Positions 6,573-14,137 of a stretch of DNA of 14,227 nt are shown here, in pieces (positions within the stretch are counted from its first letter, which is position 1; each line of letters starts with the position of its first letter). This stretch comes from Chloroflexota bacterium. GTDB lineage: Bacteria; Chloroflexota; UBA11872. Made by a program: the position numbers and the translations under genes. The stretch covers positions 1 to 14,227 of the forward strand of contig JAPPFO010000070.1 in the NCBI GenBank assembly GCA_028875175.1, read 5' to 3'. A model generated the notes under the pieces. It searched no databases and was not told the origin of the DNA. It saw only the letters and a list, made by a program, of their open reading frames with translations.

Positions 6573-7137
6573 CTACGACTCGTTTACATACAACCTCGTG
6601 CAGTACCTCCAGGTCTTGCACGCCGACGTAACCGTCCACAGGAACGACATGGTCTCCGTTCACGACGTCAAGGACATGTCGCCCGACGCCATCGTCATCT
6701 CACCCGGCCCCTGCACCCCCCACGAGGCCGGCATCTCCGTTGATCTCATCCGCGAGCTCGGTCCAAGCATTCCAACCCTCGGCGTCTGCCTCGGCCACCA
6801 ATCCATCGGCGCGGCCTTCGGCGGCCAGGTCGTCCGTGCTCCCGTGCTCATGCACGGCAAAACGTCGCCCATCGCCCACGACGGCCGCCGTCTCTTCGCC
6901 GATCTCCCGAATCCATTCGATGCCACCCGCTACCACTCCCTCATCGTCGCCCGCGATAGCCTGCCCGCTGACCTGGAAGTCACGGCCCAGAGCCCCGACG
7001 GGCTTATCATGGGAATGCAGCATCGTTCGCACCCCATCTACGGCGTGCAATTCCACCCGGAATCCATCTTGACCGCCGCCGGACCCGCCCTCTTGCGGAA
7101 CTTCCTCCAGTTGGCCGAAATACCAGTGGCCGCATGA
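6553..7137 (+). CDS. trpG: anthranilate synthase component II (glutamine amidotransferase)
   Basis: A class I glutamine amidotransferase of 194 aa that releases ammonia from glutamine for TrpE. The triad is complete: C79 in GVCLGHQS, and H168 and E170 in QFHPES. The N-terminal LVLDNYDSFTYNLVQYL and the oxyanion segment SPGPCTP are typical. I chose GTG 6553 because it gives the normal N-terminus and has a GGAGGAG ribosome binding site (6539-6545) inside the end of trpE; it overlaps trpE by 20 nt. The open frame upstream of 6553 is a shadow within trpE. There is no fusion with TrpE or TrpD. The same subunit may also serve aminodeoxychorismate synthase, since no pab genes are visible here. The stop overlaps trpD by 4 nt. 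Confidence 0.96.
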   Translation: MLLVLDNYDSFTYNLVQYLQVLHADVTVHRNDMVSVHDVKDMSPDAIVISPGPCTPHEAGISVDLIRELGPSIPTLGVCLGHQSIGAAFGGQVVRAPVLMHGKTSPIAHDGRRLFADLPNPFDATRYHSLIVARDSLPADLEVTAQSPDGLIMGMQHRSHPIYGVQFHPESILTAAGPALLRNFLQLAEIPVAA

Positions 7138-8159
7138 TTGCCGACGCCATCCGCTCCGTCGTCGACGGCGATGACCTCCAGAGCGACACCGCCGCCGCAC
7201 TAATGGATGCGATTCTCGAAAACGAGATGACCCCGGCCCAGTTCGGCGCCCTGGTCACCGGCCTGCGCCTTAAGGGCGAATCGGCCGCCGAGATCGCCGG
7301 ATTCGCCGCCAGCATGACCCGCCACGCCCTGAGCGTCGACGTCGACAGCGCCGCGCTCGTCGACACCTGTGGCACCGGCGGCGGCCGCACCCGCTGGGTC
7401 GGAGTCTCGACCGCTGCGGCATTCGTCGCCGCTGGCGCTGGCGCCGTCGTCGCCAAGCACGGCAACCGTGGCGTCACTCGGCCGGCCGGCAGCGGTGACG
7501 TACTCGAGGAGCTCGGCGTCAACCTCATGGCGGGGCCCGACCTCGCCGCTGAGGCGCTCGCCGAAGCCCGCGTGGCCTTCATGTTCGCCCTGGCCTTTCA
7601 CCCCGCCATGCGCTTCGCCGGACCGCTCAGGCGCGAAATCGGTATCCGCACGGTCTTCAACATCCTTGGGCCCCTGACAAACCCGGCGGGCGCCCAGCGC
7701 CGCCTGCTTGGCGTGGGAGATCCCGCCCTCGTTCCCACAATCGCCGAGGCCTTGCGCCTGCTCGAGATCGGCCGCGCCCTCGTCATGCACGGGCACGCTG
7801 GCGTGGACGAGATCTCCCTCACCGGTCCAACCCGCGTCTTCGATGTCAGCGGCGGCGCCGTGACCCAGTACGAAATCACGCCGTCCGACTTCGGCCTTCC
7901 CGTTGTGGACGCCTCCGAACTCGAAACCCACGATGCCGCGGCCATTGCCGCCGAAACCCGAGAACTGCTGGCCGGGCGCCACTCCGGCCCTCGCCGGGAC
8001 GTCGTTCTGGCCAACGCTTCCGGCGCTCTCGTTGCCGCCGGCATTGCAAGCGACTGGCGAGACGGCGTGTCGCGGGCGTCGGACGCCATCGAAAGCGGGG
8101 CCGCTCTCGCCTGTCTCGACCGTCTCGTTGAAGTCTCGAACAGGAGCGACGGAGCGTAG
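7134..8159 (+). CDS. trpD: anthranilate phosphoribosyltransferase (divergent PRPP site)
   Basis: Transfers phosphoribose from PRPP to anthranilate. At 341 aa it has normal length and fold signatures: VAKHGNRG (K108-R112), RREIGIRTVFNILGPLTNP and the magnesium-binding D225-E226 in HAGVDEISL. The PRPP loop is unusual. In the family it reads GTGGD followed nine residues later by NxST; here it is GTGGG (80-84) and GVST (90-93), with no change in spacing, so the usual Asp and Asn are both Gly. The following SSxSGSAD segment is TRPAGSGD (115-122). Neighbours and the remaining motifs still make this TrpD; the other family with this fold, thymidine phosphorylase-like proteins, fits less well. ATG 7134 overlaps the trpG stop (ATGA), and trpC begins 3 nt after its stop. 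Confidence 0.93.
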   Translation: MIADAIRSVVDGDDLQSDTAAALMDAILENEMTPAQFGALVTGLRLKGESAAEIAGFAASMTRHALSVDVDSAALVDTCGTGGGRTRWVGVSTAAAFVAAGAGAVVAKHGNRGVTRPAGSGDVLEELGVNLMAGPDLAAEALAEARVAFMFALAFHPAMRFAGPLRREIGIRTVFNILGPLTNPAGAQRRLLGVGDPALVPTIAEALRLLEIGRALVMHGHAGVDEISLTGPTRVFDVSGGAVTQYEITPSDFGLPVVDASELETHDAAAIAAETRELLAGRHSGPRRDVVLANASGALVAAGIASDWRDGVSRASDAIESGAALACLDRLVEVSNRSDGA

Positions 8160-8162
8160 GAC

Positions 8163-8942
8163 GTGATCCTCGACGATATTGTCGCCCGCAAGCGCCTGGA
8201 CGTAGCGGCCCGTGCCGGGCACGCACAGCTCGCCGACCTCCAGACCCGCCTCGCCCGGCGCACCCCCACGCGCTCGCTCTGGCGCGCCCTCGATCAGGAA
8301 GGCGTCGGGGTCATGGCCGAGATCAAGCGCCGCTCGCCTTCTGCGGGCGTCTTTGCGGAGAACGTTGATCCCGCCGCCTGGGCGACCCGCTACCAGGCCG
8401 GCGGTGCCGTCGCCGTCTCGGTCCTCACCGACGAGCCATTCTTCGGCGGAACCCACGCCGATCTGGTCGCCGCTCGTGCCGCGACGGACCTGCCGGTCCT
8501 GCAAAAGGACTTCGTCATCACCGACTACCAGGTTTTCGAAGCCGCCGCCTACGGCGCCGACGCCGTGCTGCTCATCACCGGCCTCACGCCGGATCAGGAC
8601 CTCGCGGCCCAACTCAGGCTTGTCCATCGGCTCGGCATGGAAGCCCTCGTCGAAGTACACACCGAGGAAGAGTTGGACGACGCCCTCCTCGCCGGCGCTC
8701 GCATCCTCGGCATCAACAACCGCAACCTGCGCGAGTTCACGACTGATCTGGCCGTCACCGAGGAACTCTGCAAGCTGATTCCCGAAGAAATCACCATCGT
8801 CAGCGAAAGCGGCGTCCACACCGCCCACGACGTCGAGCGCCTGGCTGCGGCCGGCGTCAGCGGCGTCCTGGTCGGCGAGTCGATCATGACCGCCGACGAT
8901 CCACTTGAGCAGCTCCGCATGTTGGTCGAGGCCGGCGAGTAG
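8163..8942 (+). CDS. trpC: indole-3-glycerol phosphate synthase
   Basis: Closes the indole ring of CdRP, with loss of CO2 and water, to give indole-3-glycerol phosphate. A 259-aa TIM barrel of usual size. Catalytic and binding residues are all present: E53 and K55 in AEIKRRSPS, K115 in LQKDF, E164 in LVEVH, the Asn pair in GINNRNL (185-186), and E215-S216 in SESGV. The start is GTG 8163, only 3 nt after the trpD stop; ILDDIV, directly after the start, is the normal N-terminal helix. There is no fusion with TrpF, which follows as a separate gene after 7 nt. Nothing unusual is seen. Confidence 0.97.
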   Translation: MILDDIVARKRLDVAARAGHAQLADLQTRLARRTPTRSLWRALDQEGVGVMAEIKRRSPSAGVFAENVDPAAWATRYQAGGAVAVSVLTDEPFFGGTHADLVAARAATDLPVLQKDFVITDYQVFEAAAYGADAVLLITGLTPDQDLAAQLRLVHRLGMEALVEVHTEEELDDALLAGARILGINNRNLREFTTDLAVTEELCKLIPEEITIVSESGVHTAHDVERLAAAGVSGVLVGESIMTADDPLEQLRMLVEAGE

Positions 8943-8949
8943 CTGTCGC

Positions 8950-9567
8950 ATGCTCATCAAGATCTGCGGACTCCTGGAACCCGCCGACGCCCACGTTGCC
9001 GTCGCGGCCGGTGCCGACATGGTGAGCGTGATCTTTGCTCCCGCCCGACGCCGCCGAACTCTTGCTGAGGCCCGCGCCATCTTCGACACGGCGCCCCCCC
9101 ACGTGGAACGCGTCGGCGTATTCGTCGATGCGCCCATGTCCGAGGTGCGTGAAGTCATTGATGCCTGCCGGCTGGACCGCGTGCAACTCGCTGGCGCCGA
9201 GACGCCGGCCTATTGTCAGGCGTTCGGCGAGCGTGCGGTCAAGACCCTCCGCCTGCCCAACGACCTCGGCGAGTTGCCGAGGTTCTCAGTCCCGCTTCTC
9301 CACCTCGACGCTCTTGTGGAAGGCCAGGCCGGCGGAACTGGCGAGAGTTGGGATTACGCGCTCGCCCGCGACGCGGCCCTTGCCTTTCGAGTGCTCCTTT
9401 CCGGCGGCCTGTCGCCCGATAACGTGGCCGCCGCAATTCACGCCACGCGCCCCTACGGCGTCGATGTCAGTAGCGGCGTGGAAACCAGCCAGCGCAAGGA
9501 CTACGACAAGATCGAACAGTTCATCCGCAACGCTCGCCAGGCCTTTGCGGCGGCCGCTGGCGCATGA
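8950..9567 (+). CDS. trpF: phosphoribosylanthranilate isomerase
   Basis: Catalyses the Amadori rearrangement of phosphoribosylanthranilate to CdRP. A 205-aa TIM barrel with the general base C6 in IKICGL and the general acid D120 in LLHLDAL, followed by the phosphate-binding GGTGESWDYA and the SGGLSPDNV and GVDVSSGVE loops. ATG 8950 gives the standard short N-terminus; an in-frame upstream start at 8905 would extend back into trpC and is unlikely. Minor departures are VQLAGAE where VQLHGxE is usual and PARRR in place of the common SPR segment. The stop overlaps the following lipoprotein gene by 4 nt (ATGA), so translation is probably coupled across that junction. Confidence 0.95.
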   Translation: MLIKICGLLEPADAHVAVAAGADMVSVIFAPARRRRTLAEARAIFDTAPPHVERVGVFVDAPMSEVREVIDACRLDRVQLAGAETPAYCQAFGERAVKTLRLPNDLGELPRFSVPLLHLDALVEGQAGGTGESWDYALARDAALAFRVLLSGGLSPDNVAAAIHATRPYGVDVSSGVETSQRKDYDKIEQFIRNARQAFAAAAGA

Positions 9568-10538
9568 GCCGGCTCCGCCTCTTCGCTCTCGGCCTGGGGC
9601 TGTTCGCGCTCGCCGCCTGTTCGCACGGGCTACAGCTCGAAAACGGCGAGCGTCCGGTCCAACCCATCACGCGCATTAGCTTCCTGTTCGCTGAGGGCCA
9701 GAACGACATTGTCGTCAACGCCCCGGCCCAGCCCGACGCCACGCCTGGCCCCGCCCAGTTGCCGTCGCCCGCTGCGTCGCCAACGGCGCTGCCAACCGCT
9801 GCGCCAACCCCGTCGCAGCCCACCCAGGCCCCCACCGACCGACCCGCCACACCGACTCAACCCACAACCGCGCCGGCCCAGGTAACGGGAGAAGCCACAC
9901 CCACAGCCGAACCGACGCCTCTTCCTGACGTCGACATCGCCGCCATCACGGCCAACGAGACCGCCAAATCCCTCGTCATTCCGGCATCCGAGGTCGATCC
10001 GGGGCTCGAAATCATCGACGAGGAATCCGACCCCAGCGACTTCCTGTCCGAAGAGATCATGGCCCAATCCGGCCTGCAGAGCTTCTTCGTCAGCGGCAGC
10101 ACCCGCCAGCCCTCCGGCGGTGTCGGGTCCGGTCGCCCCGTACAGCTCGTGCAGCGCCTCTTCGTCCACGCCAACGCCGAGGGCGCCTCCAGGATGTTCG
10201 AGGAACTAGTCGATAGCGCCGCACCAACCTTTGCCATCGCCGCGCTCGGCTTCTTTCGCCAGTTCTACCCTGACCTTGAGCCCGGAACGCGCACGTCGGA
10301 CCAATTCACCCTGGCCGACCAGAATCGCCTCATCGAAGTCCGCATAGATCCCAATATGGCTCCCGAAGAACGTGAGCTCGGACCTGGCGACCCGCACATC
10401 TACTACCTGATCCTGCGCCAGGGCCGAGTCTCAGCCATATTTGAGCTCGTCTACCTGAGCGCCCAGGATCCGGGCGTCGTCACCGTCCTGGGCGAACGCC
10501 TGATCAACCGTATTCCGAGCGACCTCGCGGAGTCGTAG
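9564..10538 (+). CDS. secreted lipoprotein of unknown function, inside the trp operon
   Basis: A 324-aa protein with a clear lipoprotein signal: basic MSRLR, the hydrophobic run LFALGLGLFA, then lipobox LAAC with C19 as the lipidated residue. Residues about 54-121 form a Pro/Thr/Ala-rich linker, common as a cell-surface spacer in Chloroflexota and Actinobacteria. The C-terminal 180 residues look globular, with short alternating strands (VQLVQRLFVHA, IYYLILRQGRVSAIFELVY) and a helix EGASRMFEELV. This loosely resembles small extracytoplasmic sensor-like or PknH-C-like domains, but I could not assign a family. The ATG overlaps the trpF stop, and the stop lies 8 nt before trpB, so it should be co-expressed with tryptophan synthesis. 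It contains no tryptophan. Role unknown; a surface protein tied to aromatic amino acid supply is one guess, chance insertion another. Confidence 0.85.
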   Translation: MSRLRLFALGLGLFALAACSHGLQLENGERPVQPITRISFLFAEGQNDIVVNAPAQPDATPGPAQLPSPAASPTALPTAAPTPSQPTQAPTDRPATPTQPTTAPAQVTGEATPTAEPTPLPDVDIAAITANETAKSLVIPASEVDPGLEIIDEESDPSDFLSEEIMAQSGLQSFFVSGSTRQPSGGVGSGRPVQLVQRLFVHANAEGASRMFEELVDSAAPTFAIAALGFFRQFYPDLEPGTRTSDQFTLADQNRLIEVRIDPNMAPEERELGPGDPHIYYLILRQGRVSAIFELVYLSAQDPGVVTVLGERLINRIPSDLAES

Positions 10539-10546
10539 AGCTAACA

Positions 10547-11749
10547 GTGCTTGAGACCCGCTCGCTGCCCGACGCCGCCGGCTTCTACGGCCCCTTCGGC
10601 GGTCGCTACGTGCCCGAAACGCTCGTAGCCGCCCTCGACGAGCTCGAAGCCTCCTTCCAGCGCCACCATCGCGACCCGGCCTTCGTGGACGAGCTCGAAG
10701 ACCTCCTCCACTTCTACGCCGGCCGCCCCACACCCACCTACCACGCCACCCGCCTCAGCCGCGAACTCGGTGGCGCCCAGATATATCTCAAGCGCGAAGA
10801 CCTCGCCCACACCGGCGCCCACAAGATCAACAACGCCCTCGGCCAGGGCCTGCTGGCTCGCGTCAGCGGCAAGCAACGTGTCATCGCCGAAACCGGCGCC
10901 GGCCAGCACGGCGTCGCCTCCGCCACCGTCTGCGCCATGCTCGGCCTCGACTGCGTCGTCTACATGGGCGAGGAAGACGTCCACCGCCAGGCCCTCAACG
11001 TCGCCCGCATGCGCACCCTCGGCGCCGAAGTCATACCCGTCACCTCCGGCACGCGCACCCTCAAGGACGCCATCAACGAGGCTCTCCGCGACTGGGTCAC
11101 CAACGTCGAAACCACGTTCTACCTCTTTGGCTCCGCCACCGGTCCGCACCCCTACCCCCAAATCGTGCGCGAATTCCAGCGCGTCATCGGCCGCGAAGCC
11201 CGCGCCCAGATCCAGGACCTCGCCGGCTCTCTGCCTCACACCGTCGTCGCCTGCGTCAACGGCGGCAGCAACGCCATCGGCATGTTCTCCGCATTCATTG
11301 ACGACCCTGGCGTCACGCTCGTCGGCATCGAAGCCGGCGGTCGCGGCGGCGACCAGGGCGACCATGCCGCCACCGTTGAAAGCGGGACCCCGGGAATACT
11401 CCACGGCGCGCGCAGCCTCCTCCTTCAGGATGAAGGCGGACAGATCATCGGAACGCACAGCATCGCCGCGGGGCTTGACTACCCCGGAGTCGGACCCGAA
11501 CTCGCCTACCTGCACCATGTCGGCAGGGTGGATTTCGCCACGTATGGCGACGCTGACGCGATGGACGCCCTCCAACTGTTGGCACGAACCGAAGGCATCA
11601 TTCCCGCCCTCGAAAGCGCTCACGCCGTCGCCTGCGCCGTCCGGATTGCGCCCGAGGCAAGCAGCGACCACGTCATCCTCGTCAATCTCTCAGGACGCGG
11701 TGACAAAGACATGGAGACCATCGCCGCCGAACTCGGGACTCGCGTATGA
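10547..11749 (+). CDS. trpB: tryptophan synthase beta chain
   Basis: PLP enzyme that condenses indole, channelled from TrpA, with serine to make tryptophan. At 400 aa it is the standard TrpB1 type: GFYGPFGGRYVPETL at the N-terminus, PLP lysine K93 in HTGAHKINN, catalytic E114 in AETGAGQHG, and NLSGRGDKD near the C-terminus. The PLP phosphate loop reads NGGSNA (237-242), where GGGSNA is usual; the rest of the loop is intact. GTG 10547 starts 8 nt after the lipoprotein stop, with only a weak GAG as ribosome binding site, so coupling to upstream translation is likely. The stop overlaps trpA by 4 nt, in keeping with equal synthesis of the alpha2beta2 complex. Confidence 0.97.
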   Translation: MLETRSLPDAAGFYGPFGGRYVPETLVAALDELEASFQRHHRDPAFVDELEDLLHFYAGRPTPTYHATRLSRELGGAQIYLKREDLAHTGAHKINNALGQGLLARVSGKQRVIAETGAGQHGVASATVCAMLGLDCVVYMGEEDVHRQALNVARMRTLGAEVIPVTSGTRTLKDAINEALRDWVTNVETTFYLFGSATGPHPYPQIVREFQRVIGREARAQIQDLAGSLPHTVVACVNGGSNAIGMFSAFIDDPGVTLVGIEAGGRGGDQGDHAATVESGTPGILHGARSLLLQDEGGQIIGTHSIAAGLDYPGVGPELAYLHHVGRVDFATYGDADAMDALQLLARTEGIIPALESAHAVACAVRIAPEASSDHVILVNLSGRGDKDMETIAAELGTRV

Positions 11750-12534
11750 ACCGCATTGACTCGGCATTCAAGTCCGCCAAAGCCGAGTCGCGCCTCGTCC
11801 TGGCCCCCTACGTCACCGTCGGCTATCCAACCCTTGAATCCGCCGTCGAGCTGGCGCTGGCCTACGTTGAAGCAGGCGCCGACATGCTTGAGATCGGCAT
11901 GCCCTTCAGCGACCCCATCGCCGACGGCCCAACGGTGCAGCTGGCCTCCCAAATTGCGCTCGAACGGGGCGTCTGGCTTGAAGATGCCTTCCGGCTCATC
12001 GAGCGGATTCGTTCCCAAACCGACATTCCGCTGGCCCTGATGGGCTACGCGAACCCGTTCATGCAATTCGGCTTCGGCGCGCTGTCGCGCGAATCCTCGG
12101 CAGCCGGCGCTGACGGCTTGATTGTCCCGGACGTTCTGCCGGAGCAAGCCCAGGACATCGAGGCCGCGAATGCCGAGCACGGCCTGCACTTCATCCGCTT
12201 TGCGGCCCCGACCTCGCCGCTCGAACGGCTGCGGCAAATCGACCAGGGAGCCAGGGGCTTCATCTACTGCGTCAGCGTCACCGGCGTCACCGGCAGCCGC
12301 GCCGAGCTTTCCGAGAGCCTGCCCGCCTACCTGGCCCGCGTCGGCAAGGCCACCAGCATCCCCCGCGTCGTCGGCTTCGGCATCTCCAGGCCCGAGCACC
12401 TCCTGTCGCTCCACGGACGCGCCGAAGGCGCCATCGTCGCCAGCGCCCTCATCGACATCGTGCAAGCCAGCCCGCCCGGCCAGGGCGTTGAAGCCGCCGC
12501 CGCCCACGTCCGCAGCCTCGCCGCCGCCGCATGA
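11746..12534 (+). CDS. trpA: tryptophan synthase alpha chain
   Basis: Cleaves indole-3-glycerol phosphate to indole and glyceraldehyde-3-phosphate and passes indole to TrpB. A 262-aa TIM barrel with both catalytic acids at the same numbers as in the Salmonella enzyme: E49 in LEIGMPFSDP and D60 in IADGPTVQ. Also present are LMGYANPF, GADGLIVPDVLPEQ, SVTGVTGSR (the loop that binds substrate phosphate) and GFGIS. ATG 11746 overlaps the trpB stop, and the gene's own stop overlaps the next gene (ATGA at 12531). Nothing is missing. Confidence 0.97.
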   Translation: MNRIDSAFKSAKAESRLVLAPYVTVGYPTLESAVELALAYVEAGADMLEIGMPFSDPIADGPTVQLASQIALERGVWLEDAFRLIERIRSQTDIPLALMGYANPFMQFGFGALSRESSAAGADGLIVPDVLPEQAQDIEAANAEHGLHFIRFAAPTSPLERLRQIDQGARGFIYCVSVTGVTGSRAELSESLPAYLARVGKATSIPRVVGFGISRPEHLLSLHGRAEGAIVASALIDIVQASPPGQGVEAAAAHVRSLAAAA

Positions 12535-13535
12535 CCCGCGTCATCCTCATCAGTCTCGGGCTGGCGGCCGCCGCCTACGTCCTCATCATCCTGCGCACCG
12601 CCTGGCTCATCGTCCACCCAAACCGGCGCTGGCGCCCGACCGACTGGGAACCGCTGCCCCTCAACCCGGCGCGCGTGCGCTTCAAGTCGGCCGACGGCAC
12701 CCCGCTCGCCGGCTGGATCAAGCCGCACGACAATCCCATAGCCACTGTCATCCTTGTCCACGGACTCGGCGTCAATCACACCGTCCTGGCCAATCGCGCC
12801 TACCGCCTCTGGCAACGGCGCTTCTCAGTCATGCTCCTCGACCTCCGCGCCTGCGGCGAGTCCGCTGGCTCAACCAGCACCTGCGGCGTCCGCGAAGTCG
12901 AGGACGTTTCGGCCGCCGTCGATCTCTGCATCCACCAGCCTGAATTCGGCGACGCGCCCATCGTCGCCCTCGCGGACTCGCTCGGCGGAACCGTCGCCCT
13001 TGCCGCCGCCGCGCAGCGCTCGGAAATCAAGGCCGTGTTTACCGATTGCGCGCCCGTCTCGCTGCGCTCCGCGATCGACAAGGGCTTCGGGGCCTACACC
13101 GGTCTGCCCGTACTCCCGTTTCGACGAGCCGTCGTGTGGGCCGCGGAACGCATCACTGGCGAGAGTGTCGAAGACTTCTCTGTCGAAGACTCCATTGCCC
13201 GCATCGCGCCCCGCGCCGTCTGCCTTGCCCACGGCGACCAGGATCCGCTCGTGGATGTGGCCGACGCTCACCTGCTGCATTCGCGCGCCGGCGAACCTAA
13301 AGAACTCTGGCTCGAACCCGACGTCGGCCACGTCCTCGCCAGCCAGATCCACCCCGAGACGTACGCCGACCGCGTCGCCGACTTCTTCAGTCGCGCCGTT
13401 TCGCCCGACCGCGGCCCTTCACAACAGTCCGAAAAGCGACGCACCGCTCAATCTCCGGAAACGCCGGGCAACCCCGGCCCAGCGTCCAACGGCGCCGACT
13501 CCACGGTATCCGCCCAAACCGCCTCGCGTCCCTAG
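12531..13535 (+). CDS. membrane-anchored alpha/beta hydrolase
   Basis: A 334-aa alpha/beta hydrolase. One N-terminal hydrophobic helix (residues about 4-28, VILISLGLAAAAYVLIILRT) should anchor it in the membrane. The core shows the oxyanion segment VILVHGLGVNH (73-83), the strand LLDLRACGES, a nucleophile elbow ADSLGG with S150, the acid D238 in HGDQDP and H267 in VGHV. The elbow is A-x-S-x-G rather than G-x-S-x-G. The last 45 residues are polar, rich in Ser/Pro/Asn, and probably disordered. The start overlaps the trpA stop by 4 nt, so it is probably the last cistron of the trp transcript, although no role in tryptophan metabolism is evident. The 3' end overlaps the convergent SRPBCC gene by 4 nt. 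Substrate unknown. Confidence 0.85.
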   Translation: MTRVILISLGLAAAAYVLIILRTAWLIVHPNRRWRPTDWEPLPLNPARVRFKSADGTPLAGWIKPHDNPIATVILVHGLGVNHTVLANRAYRLWQRRFSVMLLDLRACGESAGSTSTCGVREVEDVSAAVDLCIHQPEFGDAPIVALADSLGGTVALAAAAQRSEIKAVFTDCAPVSLRSAIDKGFGAYTGLPVLPFRRAVVWAAERITGESVEDFSVEDSIARIAPRAVCLAHGDQDPLVDVADAHLLHSRAGEPKELWLEPDVGHVLASQIHPETYADRVADFFSRAVSPDRGPSQQSEKRRTAQSPETPGNPGPASNGADSTVSAQTASRP

Positions 13536-14044
13536 GCGCCGTCGTCCCAGCGCGACGTTCGCGTATCCGTCTCAAACTCCGGCGTGCTGTACGCCTCCGC
13601 CTCCAGCAATTCCTTCAGCTTCTCCAGCGACACTGTCATCACCAGGTCCGCGTCCCGCTTGGCTTTTCCGCCGATGCCAAAGAAGCTCCGGCCCTCGTTG
13701 TCCAGTTTCAGCACCCAGTCCACTTCGGTCCCGGTCAGCGAGTGCTTGACCTGCACGCTCGCGCTATGCGGCTGAAATTCCGCGTAGCGCGTCGGCAATC
13801 GGTACGTGAACACTCGGCGCTCGGCATCGAACTCCAGGATTTCAACCTCCGCCTGCGCCGCTCCGCTCACCGCAATCTTGGTCCCAACGTCCAGCGGCCC
13901 GTCCCCAACCTTTCGGACTTCGGCCACGCCGGGAAACCAGCGCACCAACTCCGAGCCGTCGGTCCACGCCCGCCACGCCGTGTCCGGGTCTGTATGGATG
14001 AATTGCTCGACCTTCTGGCCGATCACGATCCGCTGCGACTCCAT
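13532..14044 (-). CDS. SRPBCC family protein (AHSA1/START-like)
   Basis: A 170-aa protein with the helix-grip fold pattern of the SRPBCC/AHSA1 group: a first strand with VEQFIHTDPDTAWRAWTD, the diagnostic LVRWFPG, GPLDVGTKIAV, then alternating strands (VEILEFDAERRVFTYRLP, TEVDWVLKL) and a C-terminal helix (VSLEKLKELLEAEAY). Members bind hydrophobic ligands or co-chaperone clients; nothing here shows which. I chose ATG 14044 because it is preceded on its strand by GAGGAG at proper distance; a longer open frame reaches 14200 but would run through the tRNA gene. It converges on the hydrolase, overlapping by 4 nt. The last residues (TSRWDDGA) are polar. Confidence 0.83.
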   Translation of the reverse strand: MESQRIVIGQKVEQFIHTDPDTAWRAWTDGSELVRWFPGVAEVRKVGDGPLDVGTKIAVSGAAQAEVEILEFDAERRVFTYRLPTRYAEFQPHSASVQVKHSLTGTEVDWVLKLDNEGRSFFGIGGKAKRDADLVMTVSLEKLKELLEAEAYSTPEFETDTRTSRWDDGA

Positions 14045-14125
14045 GCTGGCTCCTCGCAGGCCGCCATTCGTGCGTCCCGCCCTATGGTACGCGCCACCGG
14101 CGGTCTCGGCGCGCACTTTCGGCGG

Positions 14126-14131
14126 TAAACT
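14126..14131 (+). promoter_or_regulatory. possible -10 element of the tRNA-Ser gene
   Basis: TAAACT lies 6 nt upstream of the first tRNA base, a plausible place for a -10 hexamer if transcription starts at or near the mature 5' end. No good -35 hexamer is seen 16-18 bp upstream, so this is tentative. Confidence 0.25.
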
Positions 14132-14137
14132 CACCGT

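Noticed and set aside
7200..9158. 652-codon open frame on the minus strand
   Set aside because: It lies antisense to trpD, trpC and the start of trpF, all with full catalytic motifs. Its composition (Gly/Ala/Asp/Glu-rich, no domains) is what a GC-rich antisense frame gives.
9726..9930. Pro/Thr-rich stretch as a DNA repeat or CRISPR-like array
   Set aside because: The codons vary and no fixed repeat unit or spacer pattern is present; it is a low-complexity protein linker of the lipoprotein.
10541..11671. 376-codon open frame on the minus strand
   Set aside because: It is antisense to trpB, whose motifs are complete; no recognisable domain and low-complexity Gly/Ala/Val/Asp composition.
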